A program made the translations under genes and the position numbers. Shown here one piece after another: positions 13,860 through 21,360 of a DNA stretch of 24,165 nt; the first letter of the stretch is position 1, and each line of letters begins with the position of its first letter. Source of the stretch: JAXDJJ01 sp034665745 (GTDB lineage: Bacteria; Actinomycetota; CADDZG01; WHSQ01); contig JAXDJJ010000008.1 in assembly GCA_034665745.1 (NCBI GenBank), forward strand, positions 1-24,165, in the 5' to 3' direction. Under the pieces are notes generated by a model. It did not search any database and was not told the DNA's origin. It worked only from the letters and a program-made list of their open reading frames with translations.

Positions 13860-14309
13860 GTGCGCATCGCTCTTGGAGCCGACCATGCCGGCTTCCCCCT
13901 GAAGACCCTCGTCGCCAAGCATCTAGCGGATGCCGGTCACGAGGTCATAGACCACGGAACGGATTCCGAGGAGTCGGTCGACTACCCGGCCTTCTGCGCG
14001 GCCGTCGGTAGGGCAGTGGTTGCCGGGGACGCCGATAGAGGCATCGTCATGGGCGGCTCGGGCCAGGGTGAGGCGATCGCGGCCAACAAGGTGCACGGCG
14101 TAAGGGCCGCCCTCTGTCACGATGAGTGGACGGCCCGCTACGCCCGGCTGCACAACGACGCGAACGTGTTGTCGATGGGGGGCCGGATCCTCGGAGAAGC
14201 CCTTGCAATGGCGATCGTGGATGTGTTCCTCGAAACCGAATTCGAAGGCGACAGGCACGTGCGTCGCCTTCAGCAGATAGCCGCCATAGAGAAAGAGGAG
14301 TGTGACTGA
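13860..14309 (+). CDS. rpiB: ribose-5-phosphate isomerase B
   Basis: RpiB interconverts ribose 5-phosphate and ribulose 5-phosphate in the pentose phosphate pathway. The 149 residues begin MRIALGADHAGFPLK, with the substrate residues D8-H9. The active-site loop is MGGSGQGEAIAANK (64-77). Escherichia coli RpiB has a catalytic Cys in a CGTG loop here; this protein has the GSGxGE form of the mycobacterial enzyme, in which a Glu (here E71) is the base. GTG 13860 is the only sensible start and lacks a ribosome binding site. The end overlaps the alternative GTG start of glyA. Confidence 0.95.
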   Translation: MRIALGADHAGFPLKTLVAKHLADAGHEVIDHGTDSEESVDYPAFCAAVGRAVVAGDADRGIVMGGSGQGEAIAANKVHGVRAALCHDEWTARYARLHNDANVLSMGGRILGEALAMAIVDVFLETEFEGDRHVRRLQQIAAIEKEECD

Positions 14310-14313
14310 CGCT

Positions 14314-15579
14314 ATGAGCAACCCTGGATGGTCGGACTGGCAAGCGCTCGAGAAGATCGACCCGGACATCGCCGAAGCGATCCTTGCCGAGGTGCATCGC
14401 GAGAACACCAAGCTCGAGCTCATCGCGTCCGAGAACTTCTCGTCCACCGCGGTCCTGGCCGCGTTGGGCACTCCTCTTTCGAACAAGTATGCCGAGGGTT
14501 ATCCGGGGAAGCGCTACTACGGCGGTTGTGAGTTCGTTGATGTCGCAGAGAACCTGGCTATCGAACGCGCCAAGAAGCTGTTTGGCGCGGAACATGTCAA
14601 CGTCCAACCTCATGCCGGCGCATCGGCGAACGCGGCTGCATTCTTCGCGTTCCTTCAGCCGGGCGACAAATTCATGGGTATGTCGCTGCCGCACGGAGGT
14701 CACTTGACCCACGGCAGCCACGTGAACTTCACCGGCAAGCTGTTCGACGTCGTTTCCTACGGTGTGCGGGAGACCGACGAGCTCATCGATTACGACGAAG
14801 TGCGCGACATCGCCAAGCGCGAACGCCCCAAACTGATCGTTGCCGGGGCGACCGCTTACTCCCGCCAGTGGGATTTCAAGGCCTTCCGCGAGATCGCAGA
14901 CGATGTCGGCGCGATCTTCGTGGTCGACGCAGCGCACTTCATCGGGCTAGTTGCCGGTGGCGCCCACGACAACCCGGTCGAATACGCGGATGTCGTTACG
15001 TGCACGACCCACAAGACCTTGCGGGGGCCGCGTGGGGCGATGATCATGTGCAAGGAAGAGCACGCGTCGGCTATCGACAAGAGCGTGTTCCCCGGCTGGC
15101 AAGGGGGCCCTCTGATGCACTCGATCGCAGCGAAAGCGGTTGCGTTCGCCGAGGCTGCCACCCAGGAATTCAAGGACTACGCCCATCAGGTCGTGGCGAA
15201 CGCCAGGACGATGGCCGCGACCTTGACCGATGAAGGTCTGCGCATCGTTTCCGGCGGCACCGACAACCACCTGATGCTCGTGGACCTCCGACCCGTGGAA
15301 CTGACCGGCAAGGTGGCCGAAGCCCGTCTCGATGACGTGGGCATCACGGTGAACAAGAACGCCATCCCGTATGACCCCGAGAAGCCCTTCGTTGCTTCCG
15401 GTATCCGCGTGGGCACACCTGCCATCACCACATGCGGGATGAAGGAAGAGCAGGTCGCTCAGATCGCCAAGCTCATCGCGCAAGCCCTAAAGGACCATTC
15501 CGCAGACGCGACCGACCGCATCCGGAAAGAGGTCAGCGCGTTGACCGACCGCTTCCGGCCTTACCCCGACGCTGCATGA
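14314..15579 (+). CDS. glyA: serine hydroxymethyltransferase
   Basis: PLP enzyme that converts serine and tetrahydrofolate to glycine and 5,10-methylenetetrahydrofolate. The protein has 421 residues; family length is about 415-430. LELIASENF is at 34-42, NKYAEGYPGKRYYGG at 57-71 and VDAAHFIGLVAGG at 204-216. The PLP lysine is K234 in TTHKTLRGPRG. I favour ATG 14314. GTG 14302 is in frame but only one base after GAGGAG, while ATG is 13 bases after it; both are imperfect and differ by four residues. It follows rpiB directly and overlaps the transferase gene by four bases. Confidence 0.96.
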   Translation: MSNPGWSDWQALEKIDPDIAEAILAEVHRENTKLELIASENFSSTAVLAALGTPLSNKYAEGYPGKRYYGGCEFVDVAENLAIERAKKLFGAEHVNVQPHAGASANAAAFFAFLQPGDKFMGMSLPHGGHLTHGSHVNFTGKLFDVVSYGVRETDELIDYDEVRDIAKRERPKLIVAGATAYSRQWDFKAFREIADDVGAIFVVDAAHFIGLVAGGAHDNPVEYADVVTCTTHKTLRGPRGAMIMCKEEHASAIDKSVFPGWQGGPLMHSIAAKAVAFAEAATQEFKDYAHQVVANARTMAATLTDEGLRIVSGGTDNHLMLVDLRPVELTGKVAEARLDDVGITVNKNAIPYDPEKPFVASGIRVGTPAITTCGMKEEQVAQIAKLIAQALKDHSADATDRIRKEVSALTDRFRPYPDAA

Positions 15580-16691
15580 CCGCTTACCTGTTCGTTGGGT
15601 TGATCGCGGCAGTCGTCGCGTATGTGACGACTCCTCTCGTGCGTCGCCTCGCGACACGCGTTGGCGCGATCGATAGGCCCAATGACAGGAAAGTGCACGC
15701 GAACCCGACTCCGACCCTCGGGGGGGCCGCGATCTTCCTCGGCATCATCGTTGCGGGGGTAGTGGCGAGCTTCATGCCCGAGTTCGATTCGGTGTTCGTC
15801 CAGAACTCGCAGCCATTAGGCATCGCGACGGCTGCTCTCGTCATCTTCGCCCTCGGGGTGTTCGACGACTTCAAGCCGTTGACCGCGGCCCCCAAGCTTG
15901 CCGGCCAGATCTTCGCTGCAGGTCTTCTGTTTCTCGCCGGTGTGAAGATGCAGTTCGTCTTGTTGCCCTCGAGCATCTTCGTCCTCGGCGATGACCTCTC
16001 GGTAATCGTGACCATCTTGTGGATCGTGGCGATGATCAACGCAGTCAACCTCATCGACGGTCTGGATGGACTTGCCGCCGGCATCGTTGCGATCGCGGCG
16101 GCGTCGTTCTTCGTCTACACGTTCAAGCTCGTCGAAGTAGAGAACGTGCCACTCGACATCGCTGCTGCGCCGCTCCTTGCGATCATCGTGGTGGGGAGTG
16201 CTTTGGGGTTCCTGCGACACAACTTCCATCCGGCCCGGATATTCATGGGCGACTCTGGAAGCATGCTGCTCGGTCTGGTTCTCGGCGCGACGACGATCGT
16301 GGGTGTGGGCAAGGCTCCGACGAATGCCTCGCCCGATGCCGCGAACGTGTTGCTTGCGTACTCGCCTCTGTGGATCCCTGCTCTGGTGGTGGCGATCCCT
16401 ATCCTCGATGCATCCTTGGCGATCGTCCGTCGAGTGCGCGGACGAAGGAGCGTCTTCCATGCCGACAAAGAGCATCTGCACCACCGCCTCATGGATCTCG
16501 GGCACGGCCACAAGCAGGCAGTAGTGGTGATGTACGTGTGGTCCGCTTTGGCCGCGGGGACCGGGCTCGCCTTCACGTTCCTGGACCGCTCGCTCTGGGT
16601 CTACGCCTTGCCGATCGCGGTAGCGGCGATAGTCCTGTACACCTTGTTCCCGGTCCTAACGAAAGCGATCCAAGACCGCCTGAGCGTCTAG
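15576..16691 (+). CDS. undecaprenyl-phosphate sugar-1-phosphate transferase (WecA/TagO-like)
   Basis: A polytopic membrane enzyme of the MraY/WecA superfamily that moves a sugar 1-phosphate, probably GlcNAc-1-P, from UDP-sugar to a polyprenyl phosphate, starting cell-envelope polymer synthesis. The 371 residues carry DD at 97-98 in VFDDFKPL, NLIDGLDG at 158-165, MGDSGS at 224-229 and the HLHHRL motif at 300-305. The last fits the WecA/TagO/WbpL branch rather than MraY. About ten hydrophobic helices are visible. The ATG overlaps the glyA stop in ATGA. M. tuberculosis has the WecA homolog rfe in the same place, between ywlC and the atp genes. Sugar specificity cannot be read from the sequence. 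Confidence 0.92.
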   Translation: MTAYLFVGLIAAVVAYVTTPLVRRLATRVGAIDRPNDRKVHANPTPTLGGAAIFLGIIVAGVVASFMPEFDSVFVQNSQPLGIATAALVIFALGVFDDFKPLTAAPKLAGQIFAAGLLFLAGVKMQFVLLPSSIFVLGDDLSVIVTILWIVAMINAVNLIDGLDGLAAGIVAIAAASFFVYTFKLVEVENVPLDIAAAPLLAIIVVGSALGFLRHNFHPARIFMGDSGSMLLGLVLGATTIVGVGKAPTNASPDAANVLLAYSPLWIPALVVAIPILDASLAIVRRVRGRRSVFHADKEHLHHRLMDLGHGHKQAVVVMYVWSALAAGTGLAFTFLDRSLWVYALPIAVAAIVLYTLFPVLTKAIQDRLSV

Positions 16692-16731
16692 CCCTTTCAT
16701 TGGGGCGCTGGCTTTTGCCACATCGCGAATG

Positions 16732-16767
16732 TTTTGAGTCACCCTGGTTTGCGTTTTTGAGTCACCC
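16732..16767 (+). repeat. 13-bp direct repeat upstream of the atp operon
   Basis: TTTTGAGTCACCC occurs at 16732-16744 and again at 16755-16767, offset by 23 bases, about two helical turns. Each copy contains the symmetric heptamer TGAGTCA. The first lies upstream of the likely -35 region and the second between -35 and -10. Spacing by whole turns suggests paired protein-binding sites on one DNA face. The factor is unknown. Confidence 0.7.
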
Positions 16768-16775
16768 GTTATACT
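16749..16775 (+). promoter_or_regulatory. probable promoter of the atp operon
   Basis: TATACT at 16770-16775 is a good -10 element. A weak -35, TTGCGT at 16749-16754, gives a short 15-base spacer, so activation may be needed. Transcription would begin near 16782, about 45 bases before atpZ. The stretch is visibly more AT-rich than the surrounding genes. Confidence 0.6.
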
Positions 16776-16793
16776 TTGTGAAAAGATTCACAA
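16776..16793 (+). promoter_or_regulatory. CRP/GlxR-type operator over the atp transcription start
   Basis: TTGTGAAAAGATTCACAA is an 18-base inverted repeat with 7-bp arms and contains TGTGA-N6-TCACA, the consensus of CRP-family regulators (CRP, mycobacterial Crp/Cmr, corynebacterial GlxR). It begins directly after the -10 hexamer and covers the predicted start of transcription. A bound protein there would be expected to repress. No regulator gene is in the window. Confidence 0.65.
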
Positions 16794-16826
16794 GGTTACC
16801 GATGGGTTAGGTAGGGTGCGTTCCTC

Positions 16827-17099
16827 GTGAGCCAAGTCCCCCAACGGCCTCAGCGGTCTTACCCCTCCAGATCAGGGGGGCAGGGATCGGACATGGCGAA
16901 GGGGATGTCACAGGCCTCGCACGGAATCTCGGTGGCCTTCGGGTTCGTCGGAGTGGTGCTGGCGTTCTGGTTCTTGGGGCGCTGGATCGACGGCCTCCTC
17001 GGTATCGAGCCGTGGGGCCAGGTCGCCGGAGCGATCGTGGGTTGGGTCCTCGGAGTTGTAACGGTCTATTACATGGCCAAGAGCATGAAACACGACTAG
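16827..17099 (+). CDS. atpZ: AtpZ-type ATP synthase accessory protein
   Basis: A 90-residue membrane protein of the AtpZ/AtpI-like family encoded at the head of many atp operons, proposed to assist assembly or magnesium/calcium supply of the synthase. Two hydrophobic helices (about 33-51 and 63-83) are joined by a loop with GRWIDGLLGIEPWG, matching the family pattern, and KSMKHD ends the protein. GTG 16827 is used here; AGGTAGGG lies about ten bases upstream. An internal ATG at 16893 would remove the polar Ser/Arg-rich N-terminus and keep the whole conserved part, so the start is uncertain. The atpI gene follows after 13 bases. Confidence 0.8.
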   Translation: MSQVPQRPQRSYPSRSGGQGSDMAKGMSQASHGISVAFGFVGVVLAFWFLGRWIDGLLGIEPWGQVAGAIVGWVLGVVTVYYMAKSMKHD

Positions 17100-17112
17100 A
17101 GGAGAGCGCTTC

Positions 17113-17508
17113 GTGGTCGAGCTACAGATGGTCAAGCGGATGATCGTTCGGGGTCTCTACCTCGCTCCGGTCCTCATCGCGGCCCTCTGGCTGTGGAACG
17201 GATCCGACTACGCCGTGTCCGGCGCGATCGGACTTGGTCTCACCCTTCTCAACCTCTTCCTTGCAGCCCAGGTCATCGGCCGGGTCGCCGAGAACAGCCC
17301 CCGCTTGCTGCTGCCTGCCGCGATGGTCGCCTTCACCCTCGGACTCGCTGTCATCACGGGCCTCTCATACGTCCTAAAGTCCACCGGCGTTATCTACTTC
17401 CCCGTTACCGGTTTCACCCTCATCGGCACGCACCTCCTCCTCGTTTCGTGGGAGGCGGCCGCGGGTCGCACCAAGCAACCTTCTGCCCGCCTGCAAGCAG
17501 AGACATAA
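17113..17508 (+). CDS. atpI: ATP synthase protein I (AtpI)
   Basis: A 131-residue protein with four predicted membrane helices (about 13-29, 34-53, 65-88 and 93-112) in the AtpI position just before atpB. Members of this group help assemble the c-ring. Sequence conservation in this family is weak, so the call rests mainly on topology and location; M. tuberculosis has Rv1303 at the same place. GTG 17113 has GGAG eight bases upstream. The C-terminus is a short polar tail. The stop codon TAA contributes to the AAGGAG ribosome site of atpB. Confidence 0.8.
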   Translation: MVELQMVKRMIVRGLYLAPVLIAALWLWNGSDYAVSGAIGLGLTLLNLFLAAQVIGRVAENSPRLLLPAAMVAFTLGLAVITGLSYVLKSTGVIYFPVTGFTLIGTHLLLVSWEAAAGRTKQPSARLQAET

Positions 17509-17517
17509 GGAGCCCGG

Positions 17518-18372
17518 ATGCAGCTTGCGATCGAACTAGATATCAACCACCTGTTCTTCTGGGACCCGATCCTGTTCAAAGGTCAGCCCTACGAGATGAA
17601 CCGCGTGGCGATCCTCATGCTGCTCGCCGCCACGGTGTGCATCGGCTTCTTCCTCTACGGCGCGGCGAAGAAGGCTTTGGTCCCTAAGGGAAGCCAGAAC
17701 CTCGCCGAGACCGCATACCTGTTCGTGCGAGAGAAGATCGCGATCGACGTCATCGGGCCGCAGGACGGACCGAAGTACGCCGGTTACCTCGCCTCGATCT
17801 TCTTCTTCATCCTGTTCATGAACATCCTGGCGATCGTGCCGGGGGTCAACTTCGCTCCAACGTCGCGTATGGCCATCCCGTTCATGCTGGCGATGCTGAC
17901 GTGGATCATCTTCAACATCGTCGGTCTGGTGAAGCAGGGCCCCGTTGGCTACTTCAAAGGCATCCTGTTCCCGCCGGGCGTGCCGAAGTTCGTCTACATC
18001 CTGCTGACGCCGATCGAGTTCTTCTCGGTCTTCATCGTGCGTCCGCTGACCCTCATGGTGCGACTCCTCGCGAACATGATGGCCGGCCACGTCTTGCTGA
18101 CGATCTTCTTCCTGTTCACCCACGAGTTCCTCGTCACGAAGATCGGTCCGATGGCCCCGCTTGGCATCATCACCTTGTTCGTTGCCGTCGCGCTGATGAT
18201 GCTGGAACTCCTGGTCGTGTTCATGCAGGCCTACATCTTCACGATGCTCACCGCGTTCTACATATCCGAGTCGGTGCACGGTCACGGCCACGAGGACGAC
18301 CACGCTGCAGACGAAACGCACGACGACCACAAGCACGCATCACAGCCCGTAACCGAAGGACTAGCCGCCTAA
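17518..18372 (+). CDS. atpB: F1Fo ATP synthase subunit a, with a His/Asp-rich C-terminal tail
   Basis: Subunit a forms the proton half-channels beside the c-ring. The 284-residue protein has the essential arginine R182 in RPLTLMVRLLANMMAGH, equivalent to R210 of Escherichia coli, and the C-terminal helix ELLVVFMQAYIFTMLTAFYI. The usual FGN after the arginine helix reads LAN. The odd part is the tail after residue 253: seven histidines in 20 residues, mixed with Asp and Glu, which looks able to bind divalent metal. AAGGAG is five bases before the ATG. It is followed by atpE after 29 bases. Confidence 0.96.
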   Translation: MQLAIELDINHLFFWDPILFKGQPYEMNRVAILMLLAATVCIGFFLYGAAKKALVPKGSQNLAETAYLFVREKIAIDVIGPQDGPKYAGYLASIFFFILFMNILAIVPGVNFAPTSRMAIPFMLAMLTWIIFNIVGLVKQGPVGYFKGILFPPGVPKFVYILLTPIEFFSVFIVRPLTLMVRLLANMMAGHVLLTIFFLFTHEFLVTKIGPMAPLGIITLFVAVALMMLELLVVFMQAYIFTMLTAFYISESVHGHGHEDDHAADETHDDHKHASQPVTEGLAA

Positions 18373-18401
18373 CCAGGCATCACCAAGGAGGGAGCAACGC
18401 A

Positions 18402-18662
18402 ATGATCAACACTGCACTTGAGCTGGCTCAATCAACCGGAGGCGTAACGGACGACGGTCTCAAGGCCATCGCTCATGGTCTCGTGTACGGCCTCGGCGCG
18501 ATCGGCCCGGGCGTAGGCATCGGACTCGTGTTCGCATCGGCTATCGAAGCCATGGCTCGCCAGCCCGAGACCGCAGGTGAGACCCGGACCACGATGTTCC
18601 TTGGTTTCGCACTGATCGAGGCTCTTGCTCTGTTCGGTTTCGTCCTGGCGTTCATCCTTTAG
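18402..18662 (+). CDS. atpE: F1Fo ATP synthase subunit c
   Basis: The proteolipid that forms the rotor ring. The 86 residues contain the Gly-rich first helix (G30, G32, G35, G37, G39, G41), the polar RQP loop at 53-55, and the ion-carrying E73 in LIEALALFGF. The residue after Glu is Ala and the sodium-type Gln and Ser/Thr ligands are not seen, so proton coupling is expected. About 20 residues precede the first helix, slightly more than in short c subunits. AAGGAGG is ten bases before the ATG. Confidence 0.96.
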   Translation: MINTALELAQSTGGVTDDGLKAIAHGLVYGLGAIGPGVGIGLVFASAIEAMARQPETAGETRTTMFLGFALIEALALFGFVLAFIL

Positions 18663-18680
18663 AAGGCAGGAGAACAAGTC

Positions 18681-19244
18681 ATGGTCCTAGCAAACATCCT
18701 GACGTTCGCAGCCGAGGCAGAGAAGTCGGGTACCGACCTCATCCTCCCTGCGGTCGACGAGCTCATCTGGGGCGCGGTTGCGTTCCTGATCGTGCTCTTC
18801 GTCCTGAACAAGTTCGCTTTCCCGAAGCTCAAGGAAACGGTCGAGGCGCGCGAGAAGCAGATCCAGGGCGACCTGGAGTCCGCCGAACGTGCGAAGACCG
18901 AGGCCGTCCAGGCCAAGGCGAACTACGACAAGCAGATCGCCGACGCTCGTGGCGAGGGCAACCGCATCATCGAAGAGGCTCGCCAGCAGGCTGAAGATGT
19001 CCGCAAGGACCTCATCGCCAAGGCCGAGAAGGAGGCCGAGCAGATCCAGGCTCGTGCCACCGAGCAACTCGAGGCCGAGCGCAACCGCACCATGACCGAG
19101 TTGCAGTCGACCGTTGGTGACCTCGCTATCGAGCTCGCCGAGAAGGTCGTGGGCCGGGCCCTCGACCAGTCGACCCACCGTGAGCTCGTCGACGCCTACA
19201 TCAAAGAGGTCGGCACGATGAGCGGTAACGGAAGGAACAACTAG
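18681..19244 (+). CDS. atpF: F1Fo ATP synthase subunit b
   Basis: Subunit b is the peripheral stalk. The 187-residue protein has one membrane helix (about 27-45, WGAVAFLIVLFVLNKF) after a short polar segment, then a long charged coiled coil rich in Ala, Glu, Lys and Gln through about residue 165. It ends with the delta-contact region ELAEKVVGRALDQSTHRELV. AGGAGA is seven bases before the ATG. Unlike mycobacteria, b and delta are not rearranged into a b-delta fusion; a separate delta gene begins two bases after the stop. Confidence 0.96.
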   Translation: MVLANILTFAAEAEKSGTDLILPAVDELIWGAVAFLIVLFVLNKFAFPKLKETVEAREKQIQGDLESAERAKTEAVQAKANYDKQIADARGEGNRIIEEARQQAEDVRKDLIAKAEKEAEQIQARATEQLEAERNRTMTELQSTVGDLAIELAEKVVGRALDQSTHRELVDAYIKEVGTMSGNGRNN

Positions 19245-19246
19245 CC

Positions 19247-19780
19247 ATGGCCGATCAGCTCGTCAATGGATACGCGGAGGCTCTCTTCAGTGTCGTGCAA
19301 GCCGAGGGCGAGCTCGATCGGGTCGAGGACGAGCTGTTCCGTTTCGGTAAGTTGCTCGAGCAGAATCACGAGCTCAAGCAGGCTTTGAGCGATCAGGGCA
19401 TCGAGAAAGCCCAGCGCGAGAAGGTCCTAGACGAATTGCTCACGGACAAGGTCTCGGCGCACACCCTCAGCCTGCTGAACTTCATCGTCACCCAGGGCCG
19501 TGCACGTCAACTGCCGCAGATCCTCGAGCAGCTTTCGCAGCTCGCGGCCGACGCACGCCAATCGGTTATCGCCGAGGTTCGCACCGCGGTGCCCTTGGAC
19601 GACAAGCAGCAGGAGGAACTAGCCAAGTCCCTGTCCAGCGCCACGAACAAGAAAGTGACCGTCAAGGTCATCCTCGACCCGACCATCCTCGGTGGGGTCG
19701 TTGCCAAGGTTGGAGACACAGTCATCGACGGTTCGATCAAGCACCGTCTCGATCAGTTGAAGGAGCAGGTGAGTCACTAG
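19247..19780 (+). CDS. atpH: F1Fo ATP synthase subunit delta
   Basis: Delta joins the peripheral stalk to the top of F1. The 177 residues are of normal length. They show NGYAEALFSVVQ near the N-terminus, LLNFIVTQGRARQLPQIL in the middle and the conserved C-terminal DPTILGGVVAKVGDTVIDGS. AAGGAA is nine bases before the ATG. The stop shares its last base with the GTG start of atpA (TAGTG), so translation of atpA is likely coupled. Confidence 0.96.
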   Translation: MADQLVNGYAEALFSVVQAEGELDRVEDELFRFGKLLEQNHELKQALSDQGIEKAQREKVLDELLTDKVSAHTLSLLNFIVTQGRARQLPQILEQLSQLAADARQSVIAEVRTAVPLDDKQQEELAKSLSSATNKKVTVKVILDPTILGGVVAKVGDTVIDGSIKHRLDQLKEQVSH

Positions 19781-21360
19781 TGGCCGAACTGACTATCGAT
19801 CCGAAGGAGATCTCCTCTGTACTCCGCCGCTACGTCACCGACTTCAAGACGTCGGTCGAGCGGGAAGAGGTTGGTTACGTCAAGGACGTCGGTGACGGGA
19901 TCGCTCGCGTTAGCGGTCTCCCGAACTGCATGGCTAACGAGATGCTCGAGTTCACCGGCGGGACCATCGGTCTCGCGATGAACCTCGACGAGCACGAGAT
20001 CGGTTGCGTCATCCTCGGTGACGACAGCCACATCGAAGAAGGCGGCCCGGTCAAGCAGACCGGCAACATCCTCTCTGTCGGTGTGGGTGACGGCCTCCTG
20101 GGCCGCGTTGTCAACGCTCTCGGTGAGCCCATCGACGGCAAGGGCGCCATCAAGTACGAGACCCGCCGAGCTCTCGAGGTCCAGGCCCCCGGTGTGACCG
20201 CACGCCAGCCGGTGTCCGAGCCTCTTCAGACCGGCATCAAGGCCATCGACGGCATGACCCCCGTCGGTCGCGGTCAGCGTCAGCTGATCATCGGTGACCG
20301 CCAGACGGGAAAGACCGCGATCGCGATCGACGCCATCATCAACCAGCGTCAGTTGTGGGGCAGCGACAAGGCCGTCAAGTGCATCTACGTTGCGATCGGT
20401 CAGAAGGCTTCGACCGTTGCAGAGGTCGTCGGCGCTCTCACCGAGGCCGGCGCCATGGAGTACACCGTTGTCGTCAACGCTCCCGCCTCCGACCCCGCGC
20501 CGTTCCAGTACCTCGCACCCTTCACCGGTTGCGCCATGGGACAGCACTGGATGGAGAACGGTCAGCACGCTCTCGTCATCTACGACGACCTTTCGAAGCA
20601 GGCGATCGCGTACCGTCAGTTGTCGCTGCTGCTCCGTCGTCCGCCGGGCCGCGAGGCGTACCCGGGTGACGTCTTCTACCTCCACTCCCGCTTGCTCGAG
20701 AGGGCCGCGAAGCTCTCGGACGAGAACGGCGGCGGTTCGCTGACGGCTCTGCCGATCATCGAGACCAAGGGTGGTGACGTCTCTGCCTACATCCCGACGA
20801 ACGTCATCTCGATCACCGACGGCCAGATCTTCCTCGAGTCAGACCTGTTCTTCTCAGGTGTGCGTCCGGCCATCAACGTCGGTATCTCGGTCTCTCGAGT
20901 CGGTGGAAACGCGCAGATCAAGGCGATGAAGCAGGTCGCCGGTCGTCTTCGTCTCGACCTCGCGCAGTTCCGTGAGCTCGAGGCGTTCGCCGAGTTCGGG
21001 TCCGACCTCGACAAGGCATCTCAGCAGCAGCTCGACCGTGGTGCACGGGTGGTCGAGACCCTGAAGCAGCCGCAGTACTCGCCTTTCCCCGTCGAAGAGC
21101 AGGTCATGTCGATCTGGGCAGTGACGAACGGTCACCTCGACGACGTTCCTCTCGACCAGGTCGGTCGCTTCGAGCGCGAGATGCTCGACCAGTTGCGCTC
21201 GCGTCACTCGAGCATCGGCGACACGATCGTGTCGACCGGCAAGCTCGACGAGGAACTCGAGGCACAGCTCAAGAGCGCGGTCGAGGACTTCAAGCAGTCG
21301 TGGGACGCACGCGTCACCAGCGACAAAGCCGACGCTGAAGCAAAGGCGGAAGGCGAGTAG
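19780..21360 (+). CDS. atpA: F1Fo ATP synthase subunit alpha
   Basis: Alpha is the non-catalytic nucleotide-binding subunit of F1. The 526-residue protein has Walker A GDRQTGKT at 172-179, the SYRQLSLLLRRPPGREA-type block (here with AYRQ), YPGDVFYLHSRLLERAA, and INVGISVSRVGG, which carries the arginine that completes the beta catalytic site. The C-terminus has an Asp/Ala/Glu/Lys-rich extension. The GTG start overlaps the atpH stop. The gene ends directly at the ATG of atpG with no spacer. Confidence 0.97.
   Translation: MAELTIDPKEISSVLRRYVTDFKTSVEREEVGYVKDVGDGIARVSGLPNCMANEMLEFTGGTIGLAMNLDEHEIGCVILGDDSHIEEGGPVKQTGNILSVGVGDGLLGRVVNALGEPIDGKGAIKYETRRALEVQAPGVTARQPVSEPLQTGIKAIDGMTPVGRGQRQLIIGDRQTGKTAIAIDAIINQRQLWGSDKAVKCIYVAIGQKASTVAEVVGALTEAGAMEYTVVVNAPASDPAPFQYLAPFTGCAMGQHWMENGQHALVIYDDLSKQAIAYRQLSLLLRRPPGREAYPGDVFYLHSRLLERAAKLSDENGGGSLTALPIIETKGGDVSAYIPTNVISITDGQIFLESDLFFSGVRPAINVGISVSRVGGNAQIKAMKQVAGRLRLDLAQFRELEAFAEFGSDLDKASQQQLDRGARVVETLKQPQYSPFPVEEQVMSIWAVTNGHLDDVPLDQVGRFEREMLDQLRSRHSSIGDTIVSTGKLDEELEAQLKSAVEDFKQSWDARVTSDKADAEAKAEGE

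Noticed and set aside
16691..16720. Possible terminator after the WecA-like gene (GCCC/GGGC stem followed by T-rich bases)
   Set aside because: The stem is only four pairs with an eight-base loop, and the Ts are some distance away, so it is not reported as a feature.
17536..18336. Minus-strand frame opposite atpB, very rich in His, Asp, Glu and Arg
   Set aside because: The composition is a mirror of the hydrophobic codons of subunit a; no ribosome site or homology was seen.
19777..20685. Long minus-strand open frame (302 codons) opposite atpA
   Set aside because: It is the shadow of atpA, with biased composition and no domain.
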